From Paenibacillus_E qinlingensis (GTDB lineage: Bacteria > Bacillota > Bacilli > Paenibacillales > NBRC-103111): a stretch of 64,000 bases of DNA. Positions 9,693 through 17,732 of this stretch are shown in pieces. The stretch spans positions 306,011-370,010 of the forward strand of contig NZ_JAQIVH010000041.1 in NCBI RefSeq assembly GCF_028746185.1, given 5' to 3'. The stretch's first letter is position 1; the number at the start of each line of letters is the position of its first letter. The notes below the pieces were generated by a model. That model searched no databases. It worked only from the letters and a program-made list of their open reading frames with translations, and had not been told where the DNA came from. The translations under genes and the position numbers were made by a program.

Positions 9693-10802
9693 CTATTTCA
9701 AAAATTTTGACAGCTTTTCGCGTAAATCTTGATTTAATTGGTTCAAATACTCTCCTAGAGCGGCAATCTCTTCAATTGAACCAAGCTGCTCTTCTGTTGA
9801 GTTTAAAACGGTTCCAACATTATGAGCTGTTGTTTGGGAGACATGATTCATCTCTGCGACAGATGCGGCGATTTCTTCTGAACTTGCAGATAGCTCCTCC
9901 GCGACTGCAGAAACATCGTGGATTTGTTCGGTGACATGTCTGGCGCTGAAAAGAATTTTTTCGAAGGCGTCGCTCGTTTCAGTTACCTTTTGCACACCTG
10001 TGCTTACTTCTTTACGAACATCCATCATGGCTCTTATAGACTGCTCATTTTTATTTCGAATGTCTTCAAGAATATGATTGATTTGTTTAGCAGCCTTCGA
10101 TGACTGTTCTGCGAGCTTCTTGACTTCTCCAGCAACTACAGCAAATCCTCTACCATGTTCGCCAGCTCGTGCAGCCTCAATAGCAGCATTCAGGGAAAGC
10201 AAGTTTGTTTGCGATGCAATCCCAGAAATAAACTCAATAATTTCACGTATCTTGTTCGAACTCTCGCCCAAAGATTGAATGAGCTTATCGGATTCATTTA
10301 CTGATTCAGTAATGAAATCCATTTGAATCATCACGCTTTGCAAAGAGATGTTGCCTTTTTCCGCTTCTTCAGCAGATTGCAAGGACGCTTCATAAACAAT
10401 AGCAGAAGCTTCGGCTATTCTGGAAATTCCTTGAGCCATTTCTTCCATAGAACGTGTACTTTCCTCACTAAATGTAGCAATTTGCATACTTCCTTGAGAA
10501 ATTTGCTCGGTGCTGACTTTTATAGCTGACATACCTCGTGTACTCTCGGTAGTTGTTGCCGAGAGCTCGTCAGAGTAAGAAGCGATTTGATCTGTTGAAT
10601 CAACTAGTTCCATAATCGCTAAGCGATGTGCACGATCTAAATGTTCAGAGGCATCAGCTGTTGTTTCAGTTTGTGAGGACAGAATAGCATCGTTTTTGGG
10701 AGACACATTGTTCAAATCATCGATATGCCGTTTTCCTATTAAGAATAGGCAACTTCTCTTAAGAGCTTTTAGAAAATTTAAGGCTTTTATTTTTTCGTTC
10801 AC
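9693..10802 (-). CDS. Soluble methyl-accepting chemotaxis protein
   Basis: The protein (369 residues) is almost only a chemoreceptor signalling domain: long coiled-coil arms around the hairpin tip TNLLSLNAAIEAARAGEHG, which contacts CheA and CheW. There is no membrane segment and no large sensor domain. The first 80 residues have only a short basic, partly hydrophobic stretch (RSCLFLIGKRH). It should therefore be cytoplasmic, or weakly membrane-associated, and needs an input partner. The neighbouring small gene 30 nt upstream is the obvious candidate. The start is GTG after AGGGGACTGAATAGAA. The stop is TAG. Confidence 0.88.
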   Translation of the reverse strand: MNEKIKALNFLKALKRSCLFLIGKRHIDDLNNVSPKNDAILSSQTETTADASEHLDRAHRLAIMELVDSTDQIASYSDELSATTTESTRGMSAIKVSTEQISQGSMQIATFSEESTRSMEEMAQGISRIAEASAIVYEASLQSAEEAEKGNISLQSVMIQMDFITESVNESDKLIQSLGESSNKIREIIEFISGIASQTNLLSLNAAIEAARAGEHGRGFAVVAGEVKKLAEQSSKAAKQINHILEDIRNKNEQSIRAMMDVRKEVSTGVQKVTETSDAFEKILFSARHVTEQIHDVSAVAEELSASSEEIAASVAEMNHVSQTTAHNVGTVLNSTEEQLGSIEEIAALGEYLNQLNQDLREKLSKFLK

Positions 10803-10832
10803 TTCTATTCAGTCCCCTGTCTTAGTTTTAAG

Positions 10833-11318
10833 CTACAGTTTAACAACAAACTCACCGCCGCCATTCATATTGACTTCCTCGATGATAGCCAACGATTGGA
10901 ATTTACGAGCGAAACCACGCAAAATGCCCAAATTAACCATAGCAGGGTAAGGAACATTACAAATAAACCGAAGGGTTTGTGGATCTTCTTGAATACATTT
11001 GTATTCACCATAGTTTCCGTTACGATGATTCATTTTGTAAGCTATATCCAACAGGACAACCGCTTTCTCGAAACTATCAATTTCCGGAGGAAAAACCGAG
11101 TTTTTAGGAATATATTTACCAATTTCAAGCAGTAAGTTGCTCCCCACAGAAGCAGAAAGATCTGTAATTACAGTAATCACATCGTCAAGTGAGTACCATG
11201 CTTGTACATCCAATTCAGCTATTCCTTTTTCTGCAAGAAGTGTCCTAACCCTTTTCTGAAATACACCACAACCCTCAATAACACTTTTAACAGCCGATCC
11301 GTGAACTTCAACAGACAT
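10833..11318 (-). CDS. Small protein of unknown family, likely partner of the adjacent chemoreceptor
   Basis: A reading frame runs from 11375, but the real start is the ATG at 11316-11318, which has GAGGAGG 7-8 nt upstream. The product is about 161 residues, soluble and of mixed alpha/beta composition, ending in GGGEFVVKL. I do not recognise the family with confidence. The pattern late in the protein (Tyr-Pro-Ala-Met-Val before Gly-Ile-Leu-Arg-Gly-Phe) loosely recalls small sensor domains such as DUF2378 or V4R, but this is weak. It shares a transcript with the soluble chemoreceptor, which has no sensor domain of its own, so it may supply the signal input. Confidence 0.7.
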   Translation of the reverse strand: MSVEVHGSAVKSVIEGCGVFQKRVRTLLAEKGIAELDVQAWYSLDDVITVITDLSASVGSNLLLEIGKYIPKNSVFPPEIDSFEKAVVLLDIAYKMNHRNGNYGEYKCIQEDPQTLRFICNVPYPAMVNLGILRGFARKFQSLAIIEEVNMNGGGEFVVKL

Positions 11319-12191
11319 ATTCAATTCCTCCTCACAATAAATTAAGAACTTGCCAGACACAGTATGCACTAACAAGTTATTTGTTGTATGTTAGATACTG
11401 TTTGAGTAAATGTATTAAATCATCCACGACTTCAGTCGACAACAGCTATCCTCAATATAACAGCGCTTCTGAAATTACAATTGAATTATAAAGCACGATG
11501 ACTTGCTCGCAATTCGGCAGAAACCACAGTTTAAACGCTCCACTACCGCTATAACTTCATGCTGGAACCTAATGGGATGTCCTTTGTTATCATCTTGCAA
11601 TTATGGATAAGAAACGATATCCCCCTAAAATCGAAACGACACATCTTTATTACTTAATTGGGAAGTAACCCCAAAATTGATCACCAACTAAAAATAAAGT
11701 GTTTCTTGTGACATATTTAATCAAAGTTGTAGTTTTTTAGAAATGTCCTTCTGGTCAAACGGTATACATCAATCATATGCTACACGCTACACAGAGTCGA
11801 CGGACTATGAGTATCATTTTCATTAATTACTCATATTAGCATCATAGCGATGATAGATCATCAAGATTACACTAGAAAATAGAGAGACTCTAGGACTATA
11901 ACTTTCAGATATGGACCTGACACACTCAATAATTCCACGTTAAATAACCGCCAAATATAAAGTAAAGAATGCGCTAGACGTGGCGGTTATGATGTTCTAA
12001 TTTACGACTCAATACTTAAAGTATAATATTTCACTGTAAATGTTCAGACAGAATTTGATTCAAAATATATAGAGATTACTTCTAGGTATGAACCAATAAC
12101 CACCATCAAGCTTACATACCAGCCATAACGTTAAAAGTATTTTCATATATATTTTCTGGTGTAAAGCCTCCTATTCTAAATCCATTGCTGA
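11319..12191. other. Non-coding stretch, 0.87 kb
   Basis: No reading frame with coding character was found. The end near 11319 probably holds the promoter of the small-protein/chemoreceptor pair. The only clear structure is a perfect 10-bp inverted repeat at 11944-11990, listed separately. Confidence 0.4.
11944..11990. repeat. Perfect 10-bp inverted repeat with 27-nt loop
   Basis: The arms ATAACCGCCA (11944-11953) and TGGCGGTTAT (11981-11990) are exact complements. No T-run follows on either strand, so it is not a standard terminator. It could be a protein-binding site or a relic of a transposon end. Confidence 0.5.
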
Positions 12192-13124
12192 TCATGGTGT
12201 CCCCTTCACTCCGAAATTCATCTCAGGGACCGTCATGAGCTGAAAGTCATTCTTTTGCAGAAACGTAATAATTTTTGGAAGTGCTTCAATTGTATTGTCT
12301 AGTTTGCCTTGTTTCCCCCCAAAGCTATGTAAGAGAATGATACTGCCTGCTTTGGCATTCATTTGGATATTTTGCAGGATATTAGAGGACGAAGTTCCCG
12401 CCCAGTCCTTGGGATCAACATCCCAGCTTACTAAGGGGCGTCCGGTCAATTCGACCTCTCTTTTAATCGCAGATGTCACGGCACCATAAGGAGCTCTGAC
12501 CATGCTGGGCGGAACACCGAGAATTTGCTTGACGTAATCGTCAGTTCGTTTAATTTCCTCATTAACCCGATGGATAGAGAGTTTGCTTAAGTCTGCGTGA
12601 TCCCACGTATGGTTCCCTATCGCATGACCCTCTGCATAGATGCGGCGAAGCACGTCAGGGTATTTTCTAACCTGATCACCGACAACAAAAAAAGTCGCTT
12701 TTATACCGCTCTTTTTTAGAATATCTAAAACTTGAGGCGTATACTTATGATCGGGTCCGTCGTCGAAGGATAAGGCAATTTTTTTGCGGCCTACCGTGCT
12801 CTTTGTCTGACTAGTGCTTGATTGGGAACCTAGACCAAGTTTCGCTGCTGCCGAAGAAAGCTGCTCAGTGTGTTCGGCAGACTCTACTTTCGGAGAGGGC
12901 AATGGATTCCTTTCCTGATGCTTGCCTTGTTCTTGACTTGCGGGTTTGGTCTCTTGCTGGATTTGAGGCGTGCCCGCCTCGGGCATTATCGTTTTGGCCA
13001 TGAGCGGGATTGGAAGCACTTGGCCGGTCACTGTATAATTAAGAAATGTCATACCAACCACACCTGAGAAAACAATACCAAGCAGTAAATATTGCTTTCT
13101 TTCCATTGCAAATCGAACAATCAT
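12192..13124 (-). CDS. Membrane-anchored polysaccharide deacetylase (NodB domain)
   Basis: The 310-residue protein starts with an N-terminal membrane anchor or signal segment (about residues 12-32), followed by a Gln/Ser/Pro-rich linker to about 105 and a carbohydrate esterase 4 domain. The motifs are in order: SFDDGP (metal-binding Asp), GNHTWDH (two His ligands), RAPYG, DPKDWAG and LLHSFGG. In the last motif the family's LHD is LHS. Such enzymes remove acetyl groups from peptidoglycan or chitin-like glycans outside the cell. AAGGAAGG lies about 9 nt before the ATG. The gene is monocistronic, with about 0.87 kb of non-coding DNA after it and no obvious terminator. Confidence 0.9.
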   Translation of the reverse strand: MIVRFAMERKQYLLLGIVFSGVVGMTFLNYTVTGQVLPIPLMAKTIMPEAGTPQIQQETKPASQEQGKHQERNPLPSPKVESAEHTEQLSSAAAKLGLGSQSSTSQTKSTVGRKKIALSFDDGPDHKYTPQVLDILKKSGIKATFFVVGDQVRKYPDVLRRIYAEGHAIGNHTWDHADLSKLSIHRVNEEIKRTDDYVKQILGVPPSMVRAPYGAVTSAIKREVELTGRPLVSWDVDPKDWAGTSSSNILQNIQMNAKAGSIILLHSFGGKQGKLDNTIEALPKIITFLQKNDFQLMTVPEMNFGVKGTP

Positions 13125-13208
13125 TGTAAGGACCTTCCTTCGTCAGTTTAGCTGAAAAGATTTTGTATATATTTGACGAAAGATGTCATTAAAAAGTTGT
13201 TGTCACTG

Positions 13209-13295
13209 TTAAGATTTTCGACAGTTCTTTATTTCATTCCAAGCTTCCCCGCTTCTGAAAATGAACGAGTGATCACCACGATGAATCGTCTTCAT
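13209..13295 (-). CDS. Possible 28-residue peptide with a strong ribosome site
   Basis: A very short frame starts MKTIHRGDHSF and ends ...NCRKS. It is preceded by GGGAGGAG at an ideal 8-nt distance. I recognise no family. It may be the stump of a truncated gene, since the surrounding region is full of relics. Size and isolation make this a weak call. Confidence 0.25.
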   Translation of the reverse strand: MKTIHRGDHSFIFRSGEAWNEIKNCRKS

Positions 13296-14082
13296 TGTCT
13301 TCTCTCCTCCCTACTTAGTTATAAGCGTTTTAGAATATTCTATCGGGCTACTTTTAACTAAATCTCCTGCAAGTATAGTAACGGAGTTTTTCCAACTAAA
13401 TAAGAAAGTGGAAACATATTATGTTGCTGTAAAGTGTTTGATATCGTTTTGCCCAATAATTGTATTAAAGTGGTGATTTAAGGTGAAAAAGCCAAATTAC
13501 AACAATTTCACAAAGTAAACTTTACGTTCCGTACAGATCTCCTCAGGTAAGAATGCTATCTTCCTCTCCATCTAACTGCTCCATTTACTCTCGTATGCCT
13601 TCGGTAGTAAGAACCATGCTGGGCGCACAGTTAAGAAGACCCGTGATGGGTTTTAAATGAGTGAGAGATTGATAGGAATTTGTGTCATCAGATAAAGCAC
13701 AAAACCACCAACATTACACCCCAGAGACACAACGATGCAGAGAAATAATAGTACATAACGGCTATTGGTGGTCTGCTTACCCAGCATATCATGCTTCTGG
13801 TAGCCTAGATGCGCATCCATTCCTCCTTATGTCGACTGCCGGCCTGCTTCACGTAATCACCACCTTCACCTTATTAGACGATCCGAGTGGGAAATCCGCT
13901 GCAAACTCTAATTTTCATATTCACTGAATTACTTGACGCAGCTTCAAGAAATTTTTAATAGTTGTAGGCAATAACAGAACTCATATTTTCTGTATCAACT
14001 GTACATTCCATCACATTAAGCTGATCTTCAGTAAAAACGTTCCTGCTGAAAAGAATTCATTCTCATCACTTGATTCTGAAAA
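13296..14082. other. Relic-rich region without intact genes
   Basis: No intact gene was seen. On the minus strand, about 14030-13870 reads as a protein-like stretch (VFTEDQLNVMECTV... then a TAA stop) that I cannot assign. Plus-strand frames here have no ribosome sites and poor composition. Confidence 0.35.
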
Positions 14083-14118
14083 TAAAAGCGAGTAAACCTG
14101 AAGGTCTACTCGCTTTTA
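14083..14118 (-). terminator. Hairpin terminator after the broken small gene
   Basis: The stem AAAAGCGAGTA...TACTCGCTTTTA with a short loop is followed on the minus strand by TTTTATTTTC. It lies 15 nt past the stop at 14133, which suggests that the damaged small frame upstream was once a transcribed gene. Confidence 0.7.
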
Positions 14119-14132
14119 TCATCTATATGGTC

Positions 14133-14367
14133 TTAGTTTTTCGGTTCATTAAACCTATGTTTCACTATTATTTCATTTGTCAATATTTCTATTTGCTTAG
14201 TCATAACTGACGCCATTTTGCTATTCTCTACTTCTGCTTCTTTTTCAAGTGCTGTCCATTGCGCGTCAGTTAGTAAAACAATAATACTCACTTATATTTT
14301 TGTTTCTTGGGACCATCCTTTCTACCAGATCCTCATCGAGCTCCTCCCCAATTTTTAGACTTGCCAC
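14133..14367 (-). pseudogene. Broken small gene, possibly a ribbon-helix-helix type protein
   Basis: Two overlapping minus-strand frames together look like one protein of about 75 residues. The first reads VASLKIGEELDEDLVERM and stops. The second continues with LLTDAQWTALEKEAEVENSK and ends at TAA (14133-14135). One frameshift near 14290 joins them. The TDAQW-LEKEAE pattern followed by a helix resembles small CopG-like DNA-binding proteins, but this is a weak resemblance. The GTG start has no ribosome site. A terminator follows directly. Confidence 0.35.
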
Positions 14368-14372
14368 TTTGA

Positions 14373-14411
14373 AAAAGGCATGGGACAAGTGCTAACCCAC
14401 ACATGCCTTTT
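14373..14411 (-). terminator. Intrinsic terminator of the LysM-like gene
   Basis: A perfect 10-bp stem AAAAGGCATG/CATGCCTTTT is followed by a T-run on the minus strand. It lies about 140 nt after the stop of the gene at 14554-15300. Confidence 0.75.
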
Positions 14412-14553
14412 CATAAAATAGGTGTTTTCTACTAGATTTCTAGCTAAGCGCACATCCATTTATAAATGATTGACGTAGGATGTAATCACTAATGACATGC
14501 TTCTTTCGGTCTCAATACCAACAATTAAGATTTCTGAACTTTAAAATACAGAA

Positions 14554-15300
14554 TTAGCGTTTAAGATCTACATCAAATGTTCTTTGGTCGGTTACTGCGG
14601 AATTCCCATACATTGTTGAAAGAAGAGTCTGTAAGTACGATCCTCTATTTAAGAGATCAGATGTGGATGGCGACTTTCCACTCGCAGCCTTACTGTTTGC
14701 TGTACCTTGAAGACTTGAAAGCACATTGGGTTGCATATAGAGCGACCCATCTTGTAAGATGTTCAGTATCGAGTCGACTTTATCCCTGTCCTCCTTGCTC
14801 GGGGTCTTTTTCCCCGTAAGGAAAGAATAAAGATTGTTTACAGTAGAATCAGCATCTTTTGCACGGGTATCTGTTTTTGTTTCAACTGTTAACTTATCTT
14901 TAAGGTCCGTTTTCTGAGTTTTGGAATCTTCTGTGACGGAAGCAGAGGTAGGTGTATAGTTCGACTGAGCAACAATACCAGTATTTGAACTGCTTGGACT
15001 AAAGACTGGCATGGAGGTTGTGCTCTTACCCTTAAATGGGATTGATAAACTCTCGGAGGATAACTTTGTATCGGTAGGTGGGATCTGAATATGCCTTGCT
15101 TCACTCTTTACCTCTGTGAAGGCGTTACTTGCATCCAATTGGGCTTGTAGTACATTGCTAAATTGAATAGCAGATTCCGAAATTTGCTGGTCAATTAATG
15201 AAATAACATTATTAAAATTTTCGACCGAATCACCATATCTTCTTTGCGCTAACTTAAATAGGTTGTCTCCGTTGACTATAAAAGCTGTTATGATAATCAC
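14554..15300 (-). CDS. Hypothetical Ser/Thr-rich protein with N-terminal LysM-like motif
   Basis: The protein is 248 residues long. Its N-terminus (VNGDNLFKLAQRRYGDSVEN) fits the LysM pattern of Gly-Asp, a hydrophobic-Leu pair, Ala, Arg/Tyr-Gly and an Asn-bearing helix, so it may bind peptidoglycan. The rest is low-complexity, rich in Ser, Thr, Lys and Asp, and looks disordered. There is no signal peptide or membrane segment. Together with the N-terminal LysM this recalls phage tail-associated or spore-coat-type proteins more than a secreted enzyme. GGAAGGTGA sits 6-8 nt before the ATG. It is isolated among relics. The LysM reading is moderately supported; the function is unknown. Confidence 0.7.
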   Translation of the reverse strand: MIIITAFIVNGDNLFKLAQRRYGDSVENFNNVISLIDQQISESAIQFSNVLQAQLDASNAFTEVKSEARHIQIPPTDTKLSSESLSIPFKGKSTTSMPVFSPSSSNTGIVAQSNYTPTSASVTEDSKTQKTDLKDKLTVETKTDTRAKDADSTVNNLYSFLTGKKTPSKEDRDKVDSILNILQDGSLYMQPNVLSSLQGTANSKAASGKSPSTSDLLNRGSYLQTLLSTMYGNSAVTDQRTFDVDLKR

Positions 15301-15573
15301 CTTCCCGAATCTCTATTTGTTAGGTTATAGCTCAACTAAATTCAATCTAGGGCCCTATATTGTGGAACGAAAAAGACCATATTTAATACCTTATATCGGT
15401 TGATGTTCATAAAACTATAAATGGTTCTTTGTTTTTGATTGATTTAGGAAACTCTTTGCTTCTTGAAGAAGTATACAAGTAAAAAGATAGTAAATTGCAA
15501 ACAACCTCAACTCACAACATTAATAACTTCTTTCCCTGGGAAATTACTACTTGAAATTGTCTTAAGAACACCG

Positions 15574-16120
15574 TTACCATGTAAAATGATCCTCGTAGTG
15601 GATCGTATATTCGCCATTATGGAGAGACTGCAGCATGATACGTAGAAAATTAGGGGGCGACGCTGCAACGTCATACTTGTACTATTCATCACGGCCAAAG
15701 CTAATGATTTGTCCAACGCTCCCACTCCAATCAGGATCTAGATCACTCCCAAATGATTAACACTACCATTATGGGCAATAGGTAACCAACGCAGGTTGAT
15801 ATACTGCTCCTTTATCGAACCGAAGGGAACTGTATAATGGTCGAATTCATCCTGATACTTCTCCTCGATCTCTTTCCAGGTCTTCTATTGCCGTAACAAT
15901 TCCTCTAAAGGCATGAATTCTATCCCTAAGATCAATCCGAGGCTCTTCGTAAGCTTGCCATTATGCAGGAGATAAAGAGAACGGAGATCGTCGAGAAGAA
16001 GAAAGCCCAGCTATTCTTCGACTCGGCGAGTTAGTGCTTCATCGGCCGGGCATTCCATTTTATGTATCTTAGTATGGATTCCAGACTGTGCATATGATCG
16101 GACACAATGGTTTGCAGCAT
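15574..16120 (-). pseudogene. SMI1/KNR4 (SUKH) family protein, broken
   Basis: Joining minus-strand frames gives a nearly full-length SUKH protein of about 180 residues. It starts MLQTIVSDHMHSLES, with AAGGAG 12 nt upstream. Then come a LGF...DDLRSLYLLHNGKL core, the highly typical YINLRWLPIAHNGS motif, DLDPDWSGSVGQIISFGRD and a C-terminal HYEDHFTW before TAA. It is inactivated by TAG codons at 16011-16013, 15885-15887 and 15682-15684 and by frameshifts near 16035 and 15740. SUKH proteins often act as immunity proteins against secreted nuclease or deaminase toxins. No toxin gene is visible nearby. Confidence 0.85.
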
Positions 16121-16417
16121 TTTAATGACCACTCCTTGGAGGAGAGTTGATGACATATTAGATTAACAAGAACTTACTCAAATACACATGTATAACCTCA
16201 AAAGGTGTCTAATCGGTGAATAAATTGATGAAAATTAAGTTCTGAATTGCTTTAAAATAGATCTCGTTAACTATGCGTGCCGTTAAAATAGTTCATGTGG
16301 ACTATAAGTATCGTAGAAATTTTCATCCTAAAGCATTAATATAAATATAATAAAATAGTAAAGAAGTGATGAAGTCCACAACAGAGGCATTAATGTGTGG
16401 TGAGAAGGTGGCCGAGA

Positions 16418-16672
16418 ATGAATAAGCGAGCAACGCAACAGTTTATCGACAAATATACTAAATTGGCTGTAGTGAATCACCTAATGGGACTGTTAACAGC
16501 TGATAAGACCGAAGGGCAGCTATTTGTATTAGGGCAGCTTGCCCTTGTATCAATCCATGATAGACAGCGTTATTACCGAATATATGAAATACAAACGGCA
16601 GTATGTGCTGGCGATCTAGCCCAGGTGCGGCTTTTAATATCAAATAACTGGAAAAGTACGTTGGAAAAATGA
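16418..16672 (+). CDS. Hypothetical small protein
   Basis: The ATG at 16418 follows GAAGGTGG at a good distance; an upstream GTG at 16397 is less likely. The product is 84 residues, soluble, helical and basic, with the stretch RYYRIYEIQTAVCAGD in the middle. I do not recognise the family. It is the only apparently intact gene between two broken ones, so it may be in the process of being lost, but the frame itself shows no damage. Confidence 0.6.
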   Translation: MNKRATQQFIDKYTKLAVVNHLMGLLTADKTEGQLFVLGQLALVSIHDRQRYYRIYEIQTAVCAGDLAQVRLLISNNWKSTLEK

Positions 16673-16874
16673 AGAGGATTTTGGAATGGGTAATAAGAAG
16701 AAACTTAACAAACCCTAGTTCATGTGGGTAATGATGCTTTTAGTCAGAAAAACCGAAAATAAAAGGTCTTGAGAATAAAAGCCCGATGAATCTTATAGCC
16801 CTAGCACCCAGCATATTCAAAGTCTACATTCTCTTACCAGTTGTAAAATACGCAGGCGAAAAAAGAACTATTAA

Positions 16875-17198
16875 AACGCGGACAGTTTATGGCGCATAAA
16901 GATTGATGACAAAAGTAATTATATTGAATTGATAGAGATAACGATACTACAAAAGGAACAAAGAACAATTAAATCCGACATTCTGGAAAAGATTATCTCT
17001 ATCTTTAAACAGGTTTTTAAAGATAGAACGGATATCCCTAAAGTATTTTTATCATAGGCGCTACGTAAACAGGATACTAAAGGTAATGAGTCTATTAACA
17101 GCGTTGTTACTGTATCTTTGTCAAATAGTAACTACGCCATCTATAAAATTCGGTTTGCCAGGAACCAGTCTGTTGTGGTTCTCCCCGCTTTTGAATAA
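16875..17198 (+). pseudogene. Unidentified gene relic with one internal TAG
   Basis: The plus-strand frame starting about 16875 is open for 108 codons to TAA at 17196-17198 except for a single TAG at 17055-17057. The two halves read like one protein: LWRIKIDDKSNYIELIEITI then DRTDIPKVFLS, stop, ALRKQDTKGNESINSV and a C-terminus ending VVVLPAFE. A TAA at 16872-16874 bounds it upstream, so the N-terminus is lost or shifted. The family is not recognised. Confidence 0.5.
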
Positions 17199-17414
17199 CC
17201 AACGTAAATGTTTTACTTATGTGATGAATAGTCTGAATTTCGATTGATCTTTTCTGTTCAGACATCACTGCGGCCCTTATAAAGCCTGTAACCTCAGCGG
17301 ACGACGCTGGCGAGTGCCCCTTCTACATTTGAAGTGACTGATTCAATTTACCTATGAAACAAGACATATCACAATACTTAAGTACGACCTGAAAGTCGCA
17401 TATTTCATATTATG

Positions 17415-17461
17415 TTAACAATACATATATGTAAATTATATTTACATATATGTATTGTTAA
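17415..17461. repeat. 47-bp perfect palindrome (two 22-bp arms, 3-nt centre)
   Basis: The left arm starts TTAACAATACATATATG and the right arm is its exact complement, with TAT between. Each arm contains ACATATATGT, itself a 10-bp palindrome, so the site holds two identical operator-like boxes. The right arm covers the -35 box and spacer of the promoter that drives the riboswitch transcript. This position fits a repressor site. Confidence 0.85.
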
Positions 17462-17469
17462 TTTATAAT
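17441..17469 (+). promoter_or_regulatory. Predicted sigma-A promoter of the riboswitch-chemoreceptor transcript
   Basis: TTTACA (17441-17446), a 17-bp spacer and TATAAT (17464-17469) nearly match the vegetative consensus. Transcription would start near 17476, about 20 nt before the riboswitch. The -35 box lies inside the palindrome. Confidence 0.7.
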
Positions 17470-17496
17470 AGTCATAATTTGTAAATAAGCAAGCAA

Positions 17497-17580
17497 CTGT
17501 AAAAGGCAAACTTATCGAAAGGTAAGGGCGCAAAGTTATGGGCCTAAAGCTTCGAAGCTATGGCTGCCAAACCGCCAGTT
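17497..17580 (+). promoter_or_regulatory. Cyclic-di-GMP class I (GEMM-I) riboswitch aptamer
   Basis: The leader shows the class I elements in order: GGCAAA, a stem closed by a GAAA tetraloop (CTTATC-GAAA-GGTAAG), the near-invariant GGGCGCAAAG, the tetraloop receptor side GGGCCTAAA, a second stem-loop (AGCTTCGAAGCT) and the closing strand ATGGCTGCCAAACCGCC. GGC at the 5' end can pair with GCC at the 3' end to form P1. A terminator follows 10 nt later, so control is probably by transcription termination. Whether the ligand turns the gene on or off cannot be told from the sequence. Confidence 0.88.
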
Positions 17581-17589
17581 TGTGATAGT

Positions 17590-17625
17590 AAGCCTATCCC
17601 GAACAATTTTGGGTAGGCTTTTTTT
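17590..17625 (+). terminator. Riboswitch expression-platform terminator
   Basis: The stem AAGCCTATCCC/GGGTAGGCTT with a 10-nt loop is followed by seven T. It lies directly after the cyclic-di-GMP aptamer and 108 nt before the chemoreceptor start. Confidence 0.88.
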
Positions 17626-17732
17626 ATGCCTCTATCCCTACTGCATATTCAAAAAATGTCGAAGAATGGGGGATACTCACAGATTATAGCGTTTCACGTC
17701 AACTCAAATAGCATCTAAGGAGTGTAGTTACA

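Noticed and set aside
9550..9732. Plus-strand frame starting MIKVASLLGDLKNE
   Set aside because: It has protein-like composition but no ribosome site and no recognised family, and it runs into the 3' end of the opposite chemoreceptor gene. It is kept only as a possible relic.
13682..13927. 81-codon plus-strand frame in the relic region
   Set aside because: There is no ribosome site and the composition is rich in His, Ser and Tyr without pattern. It is probably chance, perhaps antisense to an unrecognised relic.
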